From the NCBI GenBank assembly GCA_030017655.1, contig JASEIM010000046.1, forward strand, positions 1 through 6,043: a stretch of 6,043 bases of DNA. The letters run 5' to 3'. Origin of the DNA: Methanobacterium sp. GTDB taxonomy: Archaea; Methanobacteriota; Methanobacteria; Methanobacteriales; Methanobacteriaceae. Shown here piece by piece: positions 1-5,716 of this stretch; within the stretch, counting starts at the first letter, position 1, and each line of letters starts with the position of its first letter. Under the pieces are notes generated by a model. It was given only the letters and a program-made list of their open reading frames with translations. It did not search any database and was not told where the DNA came from. A program made the translations under genes and the position numbers.

Positions 1-357
1 CCTAAAACAGAAATTAAAGAAAATAAAATCTCTTCAGGCGCAGATATAACCTTAAAGCTTGAAAAAGCCCCAAAAATAATAGTTGAAGTAAAGAAAATAA
101 ATCCTGAAATATTCCTTGTAGGTTTTAAAGCTGAATACGATCTTTCACGAGATGAATTAATTGAATCAGCACGAAAAAGGGCTGAAGAATCTAATATTGA
201 CCTTATGGTTGCAAATGATGTTGCAATTGAAGGTGCTGGTTTTGGTGAGGATAAAAATCAGGTTATTTTAATTGATGATGAAATTACTGATGTTCCTTTG
301 AGTTCTAAAAAGGAAGTTGCTGAGCGGGTTATTGATAAGATTATTTTTAAACTTTAA
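1..357 (+). CDS. coaBC: CoaBC (Dfp), phosphopantothenoylcysteine synthetase/decarboxylase, C-terminal part only
   Basis: The frame is open from the first base to TAA at 355-357 and gives 118 residues; the N-terminal decarboxylase (CoaC) half and the start lie outside the window. What remains is the end of the CoaB synthetase domain, which joins 4'-phosphopantothenate to cysteine using a nucleotide triphosphate, in the cytoplasmic route to coenzyme A. Visible family motifs are NKISSG followed by ITLKLEKAPKII (residues 8-27), LVGFKAE (39-45), LMVANDV (68-74) and GFGEDKNQVILID (80-92), in the usual order for this domain. The NKISS stretch sits where bacterial enzymes carry a lysine-rich KxKK substrate loop; I take the variation as archaeal, which is inference. 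The protein ends in a charged helix. The gene converges on the minus-strand operon, with 12 bp between the stop codons. Full-length family members are about 390-410 residues, so roughly 70% of the gene is missing because of the window edge, not because of a break. Confidence 0.9.
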   Translation, partial: PKTEIKENKISSGADITLKLEKAPKIIVEVKKINPEIFLVGFKAEYDLSRDELIESARKRAEESNIDLMVANDVAIEGAGFGEDKNQVILIDDEITDVPLSSKKEVAERVIDKIIFKL

Positions 358-369
358 TTTTTAAAATAG
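358..369. terminator. Possible two-way T-rich terminator between convergent genes
   Basis: The 12 bp between the coaBC stop and the zinc-ribbon stop read as a T5 run followed by an A4 run, so each strand presents a T tract just after its own stop codon (TTTTT on +, TTTT on -). Archaeal RNA polymerase can stop at oligo-T tracts without a hairpin. No GC-rich stem is visible here. The plus strand stays pyrimidine-rich past 371, inside the end of the opposing gene. Confidence 0.3.
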
Positions 370-510
370 TTATTCTTTCTTTTCCTCTTCCTCAATTACT
401 ATTGCTCCCTGATATCCACAATCAAAACACTGCCATAACGACCAGTTTTGAGGAATTACCCATTTAATATTAGTAGAACCGCAAACTGGGCATTTTTTAA
501 TTCTTTTCAT
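370..510 (-). CDS. Small zinc-ribbon protein, 46 residues
   Basis: This short protein has two cysteine pairs, CPVC (residues 7-10) and CFDC (28-31), each followed by Gly (CPVCGS, CFDCGY). That is the CxxC-x17-CxxC pattern of a single zinc ribbon of the TFIIS/TFB/ribosomal-protein type. Trp at 17, 23 and 26 fill the core, and the C-terminus is a run of Glu and Lys (residues 40-46). I place the start at the ATG at 508-510. The frame is open to another ATG at 562-564, but that start would run 44 bases into flpA and add a hydrophobic extension not seen in zinc ribbons. The chosen start follows the flpA stop by 10 bp, with TAAGG as a weak ribosome site, so translation is probably coupled to flpA. 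It is the last gene of the nop5 operon. Its function is unknown; nucleic-acid or protein binding in rRNA processing or transcription is a guess from fold and context. Confidence 0.75.
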   Translation of the reverse strand: MKRIKKCPVCGSTNIKWVIPQNWSLWQCFDCGYQGAIVIEEEEKKE

Positions 511-520
511 ATTATTCGCC

Positions 521-1186
521 TTAGAAACTAAATTCACAAACAAAAGCAATGTGATCCTTCTCATAAGGCTCTAACTTGACCTTCTCGGTCACTTTAAATC
601 CATGTGTTTTTAATTTTGATTCTTCTTCTTTGAATATCTTATTTGGGGCTTTTGTAACGTCAATACTCCTTGCTTTTATCATCAATATGCCAATTCCATC
701 CTCTTTTAGATATAAACGGGCGTTATCCATGAAAAGTTCAGATTGGTTTGGTTGAGCCACATCTGAATAAAGAACATCCACTTTTTGAAGTAAATTCATG
801 TAATTCTTTGGCTTTGTAGCATCGTCAAGGATTGGAATGATATTTTTACGTTCCCGACTCAAATCAGCCAGTTTATGCATCATCTTCGGCGAAAACTCAA
901 CAGAATAAATCAGGCCATTTTTACATATATCCGAGATATGTGAGGGAGTAGTACCCGCTGATGCCCCTAAATAGAGCACTTTTGAGTCTTCATTAAATGG
1001 AAATGTTTCCAGACCATTTTGAATTGCAGCTGAAAGTTTTGAACGTCTTGGATCCCATATTCTGTATTCTTTACCTTCAATTTCAACCAATCGTTCACCG
1101 TAAACTTTAATTCCCTGATTAAAATTTTCTGTGGCCACATGGCCATCAATTTCATATACTCCCTGAAATTTTTGAATGATTTCCAT
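521..1186 (-). CDS. flpA: Fibrillarin-like rRNA/tRNA 2'-O-methyltransferase
   Basis: FlpA is the catalytic subunit of the archaeal box C/D ribonucleoprotein and transfers methyl from S-adenosylmethionine to ribose 2'-OH at sites chosen by guide RNA. The 221-residue product is full length for archaea (about 225-230). An N-terminal segment (residues 1-60, including KVYGE and YRIWDPRRSK) precedes a Rossmann methyltransferase domain: SAM motif I YLGASAGTTPSH (72-83), acidic strand end YSVEFSP (94-100), DDAT (121-124), SDVAQP (141-146) and MIKARSID (169-176), closing with EPYEKDH (206-212). Lys50, Asp142 and Lys171 have the spacing expected of the fibrillarin K-D-K catalytic residues; His212 may be the fourth. 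The start ATG follows an AGGAG ribosome site (1196-1200) by 9 nt. It lies 46 bp downstream of a membrane/coiled-coil gene that separates it from its partner nop5, and 10 bp upstream of a zinc-ribbon gene. Confidence 0.96.
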   Translation of the reverse strand: MEIIQKFQGVYEIDGHVATENFNQGIKVYGERLVEIEGKEYRIWDPRRSKLSAAIQNGLETFPFNEDSKVLYLGASAGTTPSHISDICKNGLIYSVEFSPKMMHKLADLSRERKNIIPILDDATKPKNYMNLLQKVDVLYSDVAQPNQSELFMDNARLYLKEDGIGILMIKARSIDVTKAPNKIFKEEESKLKTHGFKVTEKVKLEPYEKDHIAFVCEFSF

Positions 1187-1232
1187 TTTAAGCTTCTCCT
1201 AAACCTCAAATATCTAATTATCAAAATTATTT

Positions 1233-1571
1233 TCAAATTTCATCATCTTTAATGATGCATCTGTCTTCTAAACTCTGCATGGATTCAAGAATTTCTTCCC
1301 GTATTCTGTGAACATTTTCAATTGAGTCTAGAAGTTCAAGTCTTGTGGTGTGAACTGAAGATCTTATGGTTTCTGCTTCAGTTCCAATATTAGCCATTAG
1401 ATTTTCTGTTTTTTCATGCTGCATATCCATCATACTGCGCATCTGCTCAAAATTATTTTTCAATCTTGCCTCAGTTCTTTTAGAAAACCTTATTGCAACC
1501 ACAGCTAAAATTGAAGCGATGAAACTTGATATTATTGACAGAACATATAAAGGCAATAAAATATCTACCAT
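1233..1571 (-). CDS. Unknown protein with one membrane segment and a cytoplasmic coiled coil, 112 residues
   Basis: I do not recognise a named family. Residues about 4-27 form one hydrophobic segment (ILLPLYVLSIISSFIASI onward), followed at once by the basic stretch RFSKRTEARLK. By the positive-inside rule this puts the C-terminal region in the cytoplasm. Residues about 33-104 have no proline or long loop and are rich in Glu, Arg, Met and Leu with heptad-like spacing, so a long helix or coiled coil is likely. The tail is acidic (KDDEI). The frame can be extended to a TTG at 1599-1601, but the ATG at 1569-1571 has a far better ribosome site (GGGGAG, 6 nt away), puts the membrane segment at the N-terminus and removes an overlap with nop5. 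It sits 13 bp after nop5 and 46 bp before flpA, inside the box C/D operon. Membrane tethering of the operon's products or a simple hitch-hiking gene are both possible. Confidence 0.75.
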   Translation of the reverse strand: MVDILLPLYVLSIISSFIASILAVVAIRFSKRTEARLKNNFEQMRSMMDMQHEKTENLMANIGTEAETIRSSVHTTRLELLDSIENVHRIREEILESMQSLEDRCIIKDDEI

Positions 1572-1577
1572 AATCTT

Positions 1578-1583
1578 CTCCCC
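1578..1583 (-). promoter_or_regulatory. Shine-Dalgarno site that decides the start of the 112-residue membrane protein
   Basis: On the minus strand GGGGAG lies one base after the nop5 TGA (1585-1587) and is followed by AAGATT and then ATG (1569-1571). No comparable site precedes the upstream TTG at 1599-1601, so the ATG is preferred. The placement also suggests that ribosomes ending nop5 restart here. Confidence 0.6.
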
Positions 1584-1584
1584 A

Positions 1585-2796
1585 TCAATAGTAATCTTCA
1601 ATCTTTTTTCTGTATTTATCCCTCTTTTTCTTTTTCATCTTCTTTTTACCCTTCTTACCGTTCTTCTGGGCTTTTTTAGTCCTTGGAGGAAATGGATATT
1701 TCTTTTTAAGCTCTTCAAGATGTTCTTCAAAGCTTTCTTTTATACCTGCATCAAATTCACCAGAATAAACATCCTTTCTAACTGCAAGAGATATTTTAGC
1801 AGCCAAAGCTCTGGCAATTTTTCCTTTAAGCCACCATTTAGCGCTTCTAATTTCAGGATACTGATATATCAGGCCATGCTTTGGAGGCCTTTCTCCAGTT
1901 TTTAGATGCCTGAAAAGGGCTTTTTCAGCACCCATAATTTGAACAGTGCTTGATGGAAGCAAAGACAATCTTTCTAAGCTCCCTGCATGGGCTACAAGCT
2001 TTGCACCCAGCAATGACCCCACAAGGTCGCTTAAATTCGGTGCAATTTCATTCATTTTCTGTTCAACATAATCTGTAAGGGATTTTTTAGTGTCTTGAAG
2101 TGACTTTATGGAATCTGCGAAGTTTTTAACCATTTCAAGGTCGAAATCCCCAATTTCAGCCCCAGTGCTTTGATCTGCAATATATATCTCATCTAAAAGT
2201 CCTGATTCTATTATGGAGCTCATATCACCATATTCAGCTACTAGGTTTACATATTTTTCCTGATTTTTTATTTTATTCAGTTCAGGGAAATGGATTGAGT
2301 GCCATTCCCTTAATCTTTCAATCAATTTGCCTGTTGCATCGTCAATTTCATCTATTGAATTTATTGCCTGGATTAAATAGCTATCCCTGGTTTTAGAAGC
2401 TTCTTTTAATTTATAATTGATAATTTCAATGGATAAATCATGTAATATTTCATTTAAATCATCTTCTGCTTCTAAGATTCCATTTTCTACCAGTATTTTA
2501 TCAATGTTTGATCTTAGAAAGTCACCGGCAACATTTGGAGTTTCAAATTTAAATTTAGATGCTCCCTTTAAGTTCTTATACTTTGATAAAGTTAGATTTG
2601 TTTCAATTGTTATTGAATCGCATTTTTTGATATTTCTTTTTAATATTGACTCTTCCTGGAGAGTTAAATTCCCTTTATTTAATTCTATAACTCTTTCTGC
2701 AAGTTTTCCTTTTGGGAAAAGTTCATAATCTATGAGTGTGAAACTTTCATCAAAGAGCATAAAGCCCATGAAACAATTTGTAAGATAGCATTTCAT
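1585..2796 (-). CDS. nop5: Nop5 (Nop56/58-like) box C/D RNP scaffold protein
   Basis: Nop5 links L7Ae-bound guide RNA to fibrillarin and dimerises through its coiled coil to build the 2'-O-methylation particle. The 403-residue product has the expected three parts. The N-terminal fibrillarin-binding domain is about residues 1-115. A helical coiled-coil region follows at about 116-250. The Nop RNA-binding domain (about 250-345) contains NEIAPNLSDLVG (249-260), AHAGSLERLSLLPSS (269-283), GAEKALFRHLKTG (289-301), PKHGLIYQ (305-312) and GKIARALAAK (325-334). Residues 373-398 form a Lys/Arg-rich tail typical of Nop56/58 proteins, probably disordered and RNA-contacting. It is the first gene of the minus-strand operon. 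No good Shine-Dalgarno sequence precedes the ATG, and a TATA-like box lies about 40 bp upstream, so the mRNA leader is probably very short. The start is supported by the hydrophobic beta strand MKCYLTNCFMGFMLFD, expected at the N-terminus of the family. Confidence 0.95.
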   Translation of the reverse strand: MKCYLTNCFMGFMLFDESFTLIDYELFPKGKLAERVIELNKGNLTLQEESILKRNIKKCDSITIETNLTLSKYKNLKGASKFKFETPNVAGDFLRSNIDKILVENGILEAEDDLNEILHDLSIEIINYKLKEASKTRDSYLIQAINSIDEIDDATGKLIERLREWHSIHFPELNKIKNQEKYVNLVAEYGDMSSIIESGLLDEIYIADQSTGAEIGDFDLEMVKNFADSIKSLQDTKKSLTDYVEQKMNEIAPNLSDLVGSLLGAKLVAHAGSLERLSLLPSSTVQIMGAEKALFRHLKTGERPPKHGLIYQYPEIRSAKWWLKGKIARALAAKISLAVRKDVYSGEFDAGIKESFEEHLEELKKKYPFPPRTKKAQKNGKKGKKKMKKKKRDKYRKKIEDYY

Positions 2797-2828
2797 AGGG
2801 ATTAATCTGTATTTTAAGACTTTAAAGT

Positions 2829-2838
2829 TTATTTATAT
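2829..2838 (-). promoter_or_regulatory. Candidate TATA box for the nop5 operon
   Basis: Read on the minus strand this is ATATAAATAA, close to the archaeal TATA consensus. A start of transcription about 25 bp downstream would fall near 2805-2810, roughly 10 nt before the nop5 ATG. That fits the lack of a ribosome site there. The box overlaps the 5' end of pyrD's own leader on the opposite strand. A plus-strand TATA box for pyrD is less clear; the AT stretch TATTTTAAG at about 2810-2818 is the best candidate. Confidence 0.45.
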
Positions 2839-2843
2839 GGTGA
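2839..2843 (+). promoter_or_regulatory. Shine-Dalgarno site deciding the pyrD start
   Basis: GGTGA, matching the conserved 3' end of archaeal 16S rRNA, lies 5 nt before the ATG at 2849-2851. It overlaps the alternative ATG at 2837-2839 and its following GTG codon, which favours the downstream ATG as the true start. Confidence 0.6.
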
Positions 2844-2848
2844 CATTG

Positions 2849-3748
2849 ATGTTAGAAACTGAATTATGTAACGTTAAAATGAAAAATCCAACAATGTTAG
2901 CCGCAGGCATACTGGGAAGCACAGCCTCCTCGCTTAACTGGGCTTCAAGAAGTGGAGCTGGCGCAGTAGTGACTAAATCTTTTGGTTTGAACCCAAATAA
3001 AGGCTATAATAATCCTACAACAGTTGAAGTTACTGGCGGAGTTATAAATGCAATAGGACTTTCAAATCCCGGTGTAGATGCTTTTCTGGAAGAACTTAAA
3101 AAGATAGATAGTTCCACCACGACTGTTGCTTCCATTTATGGCTCTTCAAGTGATGAATTTTCTCAAATTGCCTCTAAAATAGAGAATTATGCAGATATGA
3201 TTGAATTAAATGTTTCCTGTCCCCATGCACAGAAGGGATGCGGAGCTTCAATAGGAGAAGACCCAGAACTAACAGCCAGTATAGTTAAAGCAGTGAAAAA
3301 TACTGTTAAAATTCCCGTAATTGTAAAATTAACCCCTAATGTTACTGATATTGTTGAAATTGCCATATGGTCCCAAAAAGCGGGATGTGACGGTTTAACA
3401 CTTATTAATTCAGTTGGTCCGGGGATGAGGATTGATATTGAATCTGGAAATCCAATTCTTTCCAATAAATTCGGTGGACTGTCAGGCCCTGCAATAAAAC
3501 CAATTGCTCTTCGATGTGTCTATGATATATATGACGCAGTTGAAATTCCAATCATTGGTGTGGGCGGTATAGCAGATTACAGGGACGCTGTAGAATTCAT
3601 GTTCGCAGGTGCAAAGTGTGTTCAAATTGGAACCGCAATTATGTATAAAGGACTGGATATCTTCAAAGAAATTAATGATGGAATCCAAAAATTCATGATA
3701 GAAAAGGAGTACGAAACCATCGATGAAATGGTTGGAATAGCCCATTAA
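2849..3748 (+). CDS. pyrD: Dihydroorotate dehydrogenase type B, catalytic subunit
   Basis: PyrD oxidises dihydroorotate to orotate in pyrimidine synthesis, using FMN in a TIM barrel. I start it at the ATG at 2849 (299 residues), since the product then begins MLETELCNVKMKNP as family members do and a GGTGA site sits in front; an ATG at 2837 would add four residues. Motifs in that numbering are VVTKSFG (40-46, with Lys43 near FMN), NAIGLSNPG (67-75), LNVSCPHAQ (120-128), VKLTPNVTD (159-167), NSVGPGMRID (187-196), GGLSGPAIKP (209-218), GVGGI (237-241) and GTAIMY (261-266). Cys124 is the active-site base typical of class 1 enzymes, as opposed to serine in the membrane-bound class 2. The downstream pyrK supplies the electron-transfer subunit, confirming type 1B. 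Length is normal for the family (about 300-310). Confidence 0.95.
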   Translation: MLETELCNVKMKNPTMLAAGILGSTASSLNWASRSGAGAVVTKSFGLNPNKGYNNPTTVEVTGGVINAIGLSNPGVDAFLEELKKIDSSTTTVASIYGSSSDEFSQIASKIENYADMIELNVSCPHAQKGCGASIGEDPELTASIVKAVKNTVKIPVIVKLTPNVTDIVEIAIWSQKAGCDGLTLINSVGPGMRIDIESGNPILSNKFGGLSGPAIKPIALRCVYDIYDAVEIPIIGVGGIADYRDAVEFMFAGAKCVQIGTAIMYKGLDIFKEINDGIQKFMIEKEYETIDEMVGIAH

Positions 3749-3770
3749 CCTAATAAAAATAAAATAAAGG

Positions 3771-3785
3771 ATGTTCTAAGAACAT
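3771..3785. repeat. Perfect 15-bp inverted repeat upstream of pyrK, possible operator
   Basis: ATGTTCT-A-AGAACAT has two 7-bp arms around one base. With a one-base centre it cannot fold fully as RNA (at best a 5-bp stem with a 5-base loop) and no T run follows, so a protein-binding site on DNA is more likely than a terminator. It lies 23 bp after the pyrD stop and directly upstream of the candidate pyrK TATA box, where archaeal regulators often bind. No regulator is identified. Confidence 0.4.
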
Positions 3786-3790
3786 ACTTG

Positions 3791-3804
3791 ATATAATATT
3801 ATAT
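3791..3804 (+). promoter_or_regulatory. Candidate pyrK promoter: AT-only palindromic TATA region
   Basis: ATATAATATTATAT is a perfect 14-bp palindrome of only A and T. It is centred about 30 bp before the pyrK ATG, a fitting distance for a TATA box with a leader of a few bases. The weak ribosome site before pyrK (CAGGCAG) is consistent with a leaderless or very short-leader transcript. AT-rich palindromes arise easily by chance in this genome, so the promoter call rests on position. Confidence 0.4.
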
Positions 3805-3827
3805 TTAATTAAAATCAGGCAGATAAC

Positions 3828-4622
3828 ATGCATATTCCTAAAACTATTGCAATAAAAAGAATAATTAAAGAAACTGAAACTGTTAAAACATTTATATTCG
3901 ATTTTCCCACTAATAACATCACACCCGGGCAATTTATGATGGTGTGGAACTTTGAAGACGAAAAACCAATGTCGATTTCTTTAATTGACCGGGAAAAAAA
4001 CGAAATAGGCATATCCATCAAGAAAGTAGGTCCTTTTACAGAAGCTGTACACTCTCTCAAGGTTGGGGATAAACTCGGTTTAAGAGGTCCTTACGGGCAT
4101 GGCTTTGAAATAAAGGGTTCAAAAATTCTTGCAGTGGGTGGTGGCGTAGGTATGGCTCCTATTGCTGCTTTTGTAGAGTATGCACGAAATAAAGGTGTTG
4201 ATGTAGATGTTATAACTGCTGCAGCAACAAAAGATGAACTTTTATTTATGGATAAGCTTAAAGCTACAGATATCACTGCCTATGCATGTACAGATGATGG
4301 AAGCTTTGGATTTTGCGGTTTTGCCACTGAATTCATGGAAAAAATTCTCCAGGAGAATGATTACGACATGATTGTAACCTGCGGTCCTGAGGTTATGATG
4401 AAAGGAGTATTTGAAATCGCAGAAAAATATAAAATCCAGGCCCAATTTTCTCTTGAACGTTATATGAAATGTGGTATAGGCATATGCGGTCAATGCTGCG
4501 TGGATGATACGGGTTGGAGAGTTTGTGTGGAAGGTCCGGTGTTTTCAATTGAAGATATTAGATTAATTTCAGAATTCGGAAAATATAAAAGAGATGCATC
4601 AGGAATAAAGCATAATATTTAA
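3828..4622 (+). CDS. pyrK: Dihydroorotate dehydrogenase type B, electron-transfer subunit
   Basis: PyrK carries FAD and a [2Fe-2S] cluster and passes electrons from the FMN of PyrD to an external acceptor (NAD+ in bacterial type B enzymes; the acceptor in this organism cannot be read from sequence). The 264-residue product is full length. The N-terminal FAD-binding barrel (about 1-97) has PGQFMMVW (33-40), KPMSIS (46-51) in the flavin-contact position and GPYGHGF (87-93). The nucleotide-binding domain (about 98-205) has AVGGGVGMAPI (102-112) and TCGPEVMMKGV (184-194). The C-terminal cluster domain has Cys215, Cys220, Cys223 and Cys233 (CGIGICGQCC then WRVCVEGPVF). An additional Cys224 follows the third ligand. 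It lies 79 bp after pyrD, a wide gap for two subunits of one enzyme, and that gap carries palindromes and a possible separate promoter. Confidence 0.95.
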   Translation: MHIPKTIAIKRIIKETETVKTFIFDFPTNNITPGQFMMVWNFEDEKPMSISLIDREKNEIGISIKKVGPFTEAVHSLKVGDKLGLRGPYGHGFEIKGSKILAVGGGVGMAPIAAFVEYARNKGVDVDVITAAATKDELLFMDKLKATDITAYACTDDGSFGFCGFATEFMEKILQENDYDMIVTCGPEVMMKGVFEIAEKYKIQAQFSLERYMKCGIGICGQCCVDDTGWRVCVEGPVFSIEDIRLISEFGKYKRDASGIKHNI

Positions 4623-4657
4623 CAATTTTTATTAATTCCCATTTTTAAAGTGATATT

Positions 4658-5707
4658 ATGATTTATAAGTTAAAAGGTACTTTAACATCAGCGGTTTTTG
4701 TTATTTTGGCACTTCTTATCATTTCATTTTTCATTCTAACCCCTATGATGAGCATGATTATCCTTGGTCTTGCCTTTGCATATGGAGTTCGTCCAATCTC
4801 CAAAAGGATGTTAACCAATTTAAAATTTGAGACACTTTCCATAATAGCCGCAATGATAGTACTTATTTTACCCCTAATAATCATCATCGCTATTGTTATA
4901 AGTTCTTTTATTGAATCTGTACCTATAATTGTTGGGGTGGCAAAAAACAGTAATTTAGGCAATATAAATTCCACAACAGTGCAGCAGTTACTGCCAGTAG
5001 GACTCCAGACATATACTGGTTCATTAATTAAAGCTGCAAATGTAGGAATTGAAGATATTTTGAGGAATTCGTTGAATTATCTTGTTAATTATGTAGGATC
5101 TATACCAACTATTGCTTTCCAGCTCTTCATATTCTTAGCATCAACTTTCTACTTTGCAAAGGACGGTGATAAGTTATTGGAATATATCAAATTTGCCATT
5201 CCAACTGATAGAGAGCATTATTTTGATACTCTTTTTAGAGAAGTTGAAAGGGTTTTAAAGAGCATATTTTTTGGACATTTTCTTACCGCAATTTTAACTG
5301 GTATAATTGGAGGAGTTGGATTCTGGATCATAGGATATCCTTTCCCTTCATTTTTAGGAATATTAACCGGTTTCTTCCAGCTCATACCGTTTATTGGTCA
5401 CTGGCCCCTACCTATTGTCCTTGCGGCTTATAGCATTTTTACAGGGAGCTACTTACAAGCTTTTGCTGTTATAACCCTTGGATTGATTATGAGCTTGGTT
5501 GACATTTATATCAGACCCAAAATATCCAGTAAATATGCAGATATTCACCCCCTGATATTCATACTCGGATTCCTGTGCGGACCATTGGTATTTGGTCTGG
5601 TTGGTTTTATTTTAGGCCCTCTTATATTAGGGGTTACATATGCAGCTGTTAAAGCATATAAAAAGGAAAATGATCTTGTCAAGAAAAATAAAAAAATTAA
5701 TCCCTGA
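4658..5707 (+). CDS. AI-2E family transporter (PF01594-type integral membrane protein)
   Basis: The 349-residue product is mostly hydrophobic, with membrane segments near residues 10-43 (two, close together), 60-85, 150-167, 205-227, 231-248, 252-283 and 298-332. A soluble loop spans about 86-148 and the C-terminus is Lys-rich. Family signatures are FFQLIPFIGHWPLPI (239-253), VDIYIRPKISSKYADIHPLI (281-300) and GLVGFILGPLILG (313-325). Members include TqsA/YdgG and Na+/H+ antiporter-type proteins, so the family name does not prove autoinducer-2 transport; the substrate here is unknown. The ATG at 4658 follows GTGAT (4650-4654), a usable ribosome site, and lies 35 bp after pyrK, so it may be read from the pyrK transcript; the AT stretch near 4611-4622 could also serve as its own TATA box. 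No link with pyrimidine synthesis is evident. Its stop codon lies within the terminator hairpin. Confidence 0.88.
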   Translation: MIYKLKGTLTSAVFVILALLIISFFILTPMMSMIILGLAFAYGVRPISKRMLTNLKFETLSIIAAMIVLILPLIIIIAIVISSFIESVPIIVGVAKNSNLGNINSTTVQQLLPVGLQTYTGSLIKAANVGIEDILRNSLNYLVNYVGSIPTIAFQLFIFLASTFYFAKDGDKLLEYIKFAIPTDREHYFDTLFREVERVLKSIFFGHFLTAILTGIIGGVGFWIIGYPFPSFLGILTGFFQLIPFIGHWPLPIVLAAYSIFTGSYLQAFAVITLGLIMSLVDIYIRPKISSKYADIHPLIFILGFLCGPLVFGLVGFILGPLILGVTYAAVKAYKKENDLVKKNKKINP

Positions 5708-5715
5708 ACTCAGGG
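5702..5715. terminator. Hairpin terminator shared by two convergent genes
   Basis: CCCTGA-AC-TCAGGG gives a 6-bp perfect GC-rich stem. The two-base loop is tight, so the innermost pair probably opens. The plus-strand TGA stop of the AI-2E gene (5705-5707) is inside the left arm, and the minus-strand gene's stop (TAA at 5717-5719) is one base past the right arm. On the minus strand a long T-rich tract (ATTAATTTTTTTATTTTT) follows the stem, a good terminator; on the plus strand only TTTAT follows, which is weaker. Confidence 0.55.
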
Positions 5716-5716
5716 T

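Noticed and set aside
511..564. Upstream extension of the zinc-ribbon gene to the ATG at 562-564
   Set aside because: It overlaps the end of flpA, adds a hydrophobic stretch unlike zinc-ribbon proteins, and the ATG at 508-510 lies in the normal position after the flpA stop.
967..1236. Minus-strand 89-codon open frame overlapping flpA in another frame
   Set aside because: It covers the same bases as the flpA N-terminal half, which has clear fibrillarin motifs; its composition is that of an out-of-frame reading.
1605..1680. Pyrimidine-rich low-complexity stretch on the plus strand
   Set aside because: It is the complement of the AAG/AAA codons for the Lys-rich tail of Nop5, a normal feature of the family.
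1366..1905. Long plus-strand open frame (179 codons) opposite the nop5 end and the membrane-protein gene
   Set aside because: It spans two well-supported minus-strand genes, its product is Phe/Ile/Leu-rich as expected from reading the complement of Lys/Glu codons, and it has no ribosome site or family resemblance.
2839..2861. TGATG and CTGA motifs near the pyrD start resembling boxes C and D of a guide RNA, tempting next to the nop5/flpA operon
   Set aside because: The two motifs are only about 10 bases apart, there is no second C'/D' pair, and the bases are accounted for by the pyrD ribosome site and first codons.
3771..3785. The 15-bp inverted repeat as a transcription terminator for pyrD
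   Set aside because: The stem is AT-rich with almost no loop, and no T run follows on the plus strand; position fits an operator better.
3187..4060. Several minus-strand open frames opposite pyrD and pyrK
   Set aside because: They are antisense to genes with unmistakable motifs and show no recognisable domains of their own.
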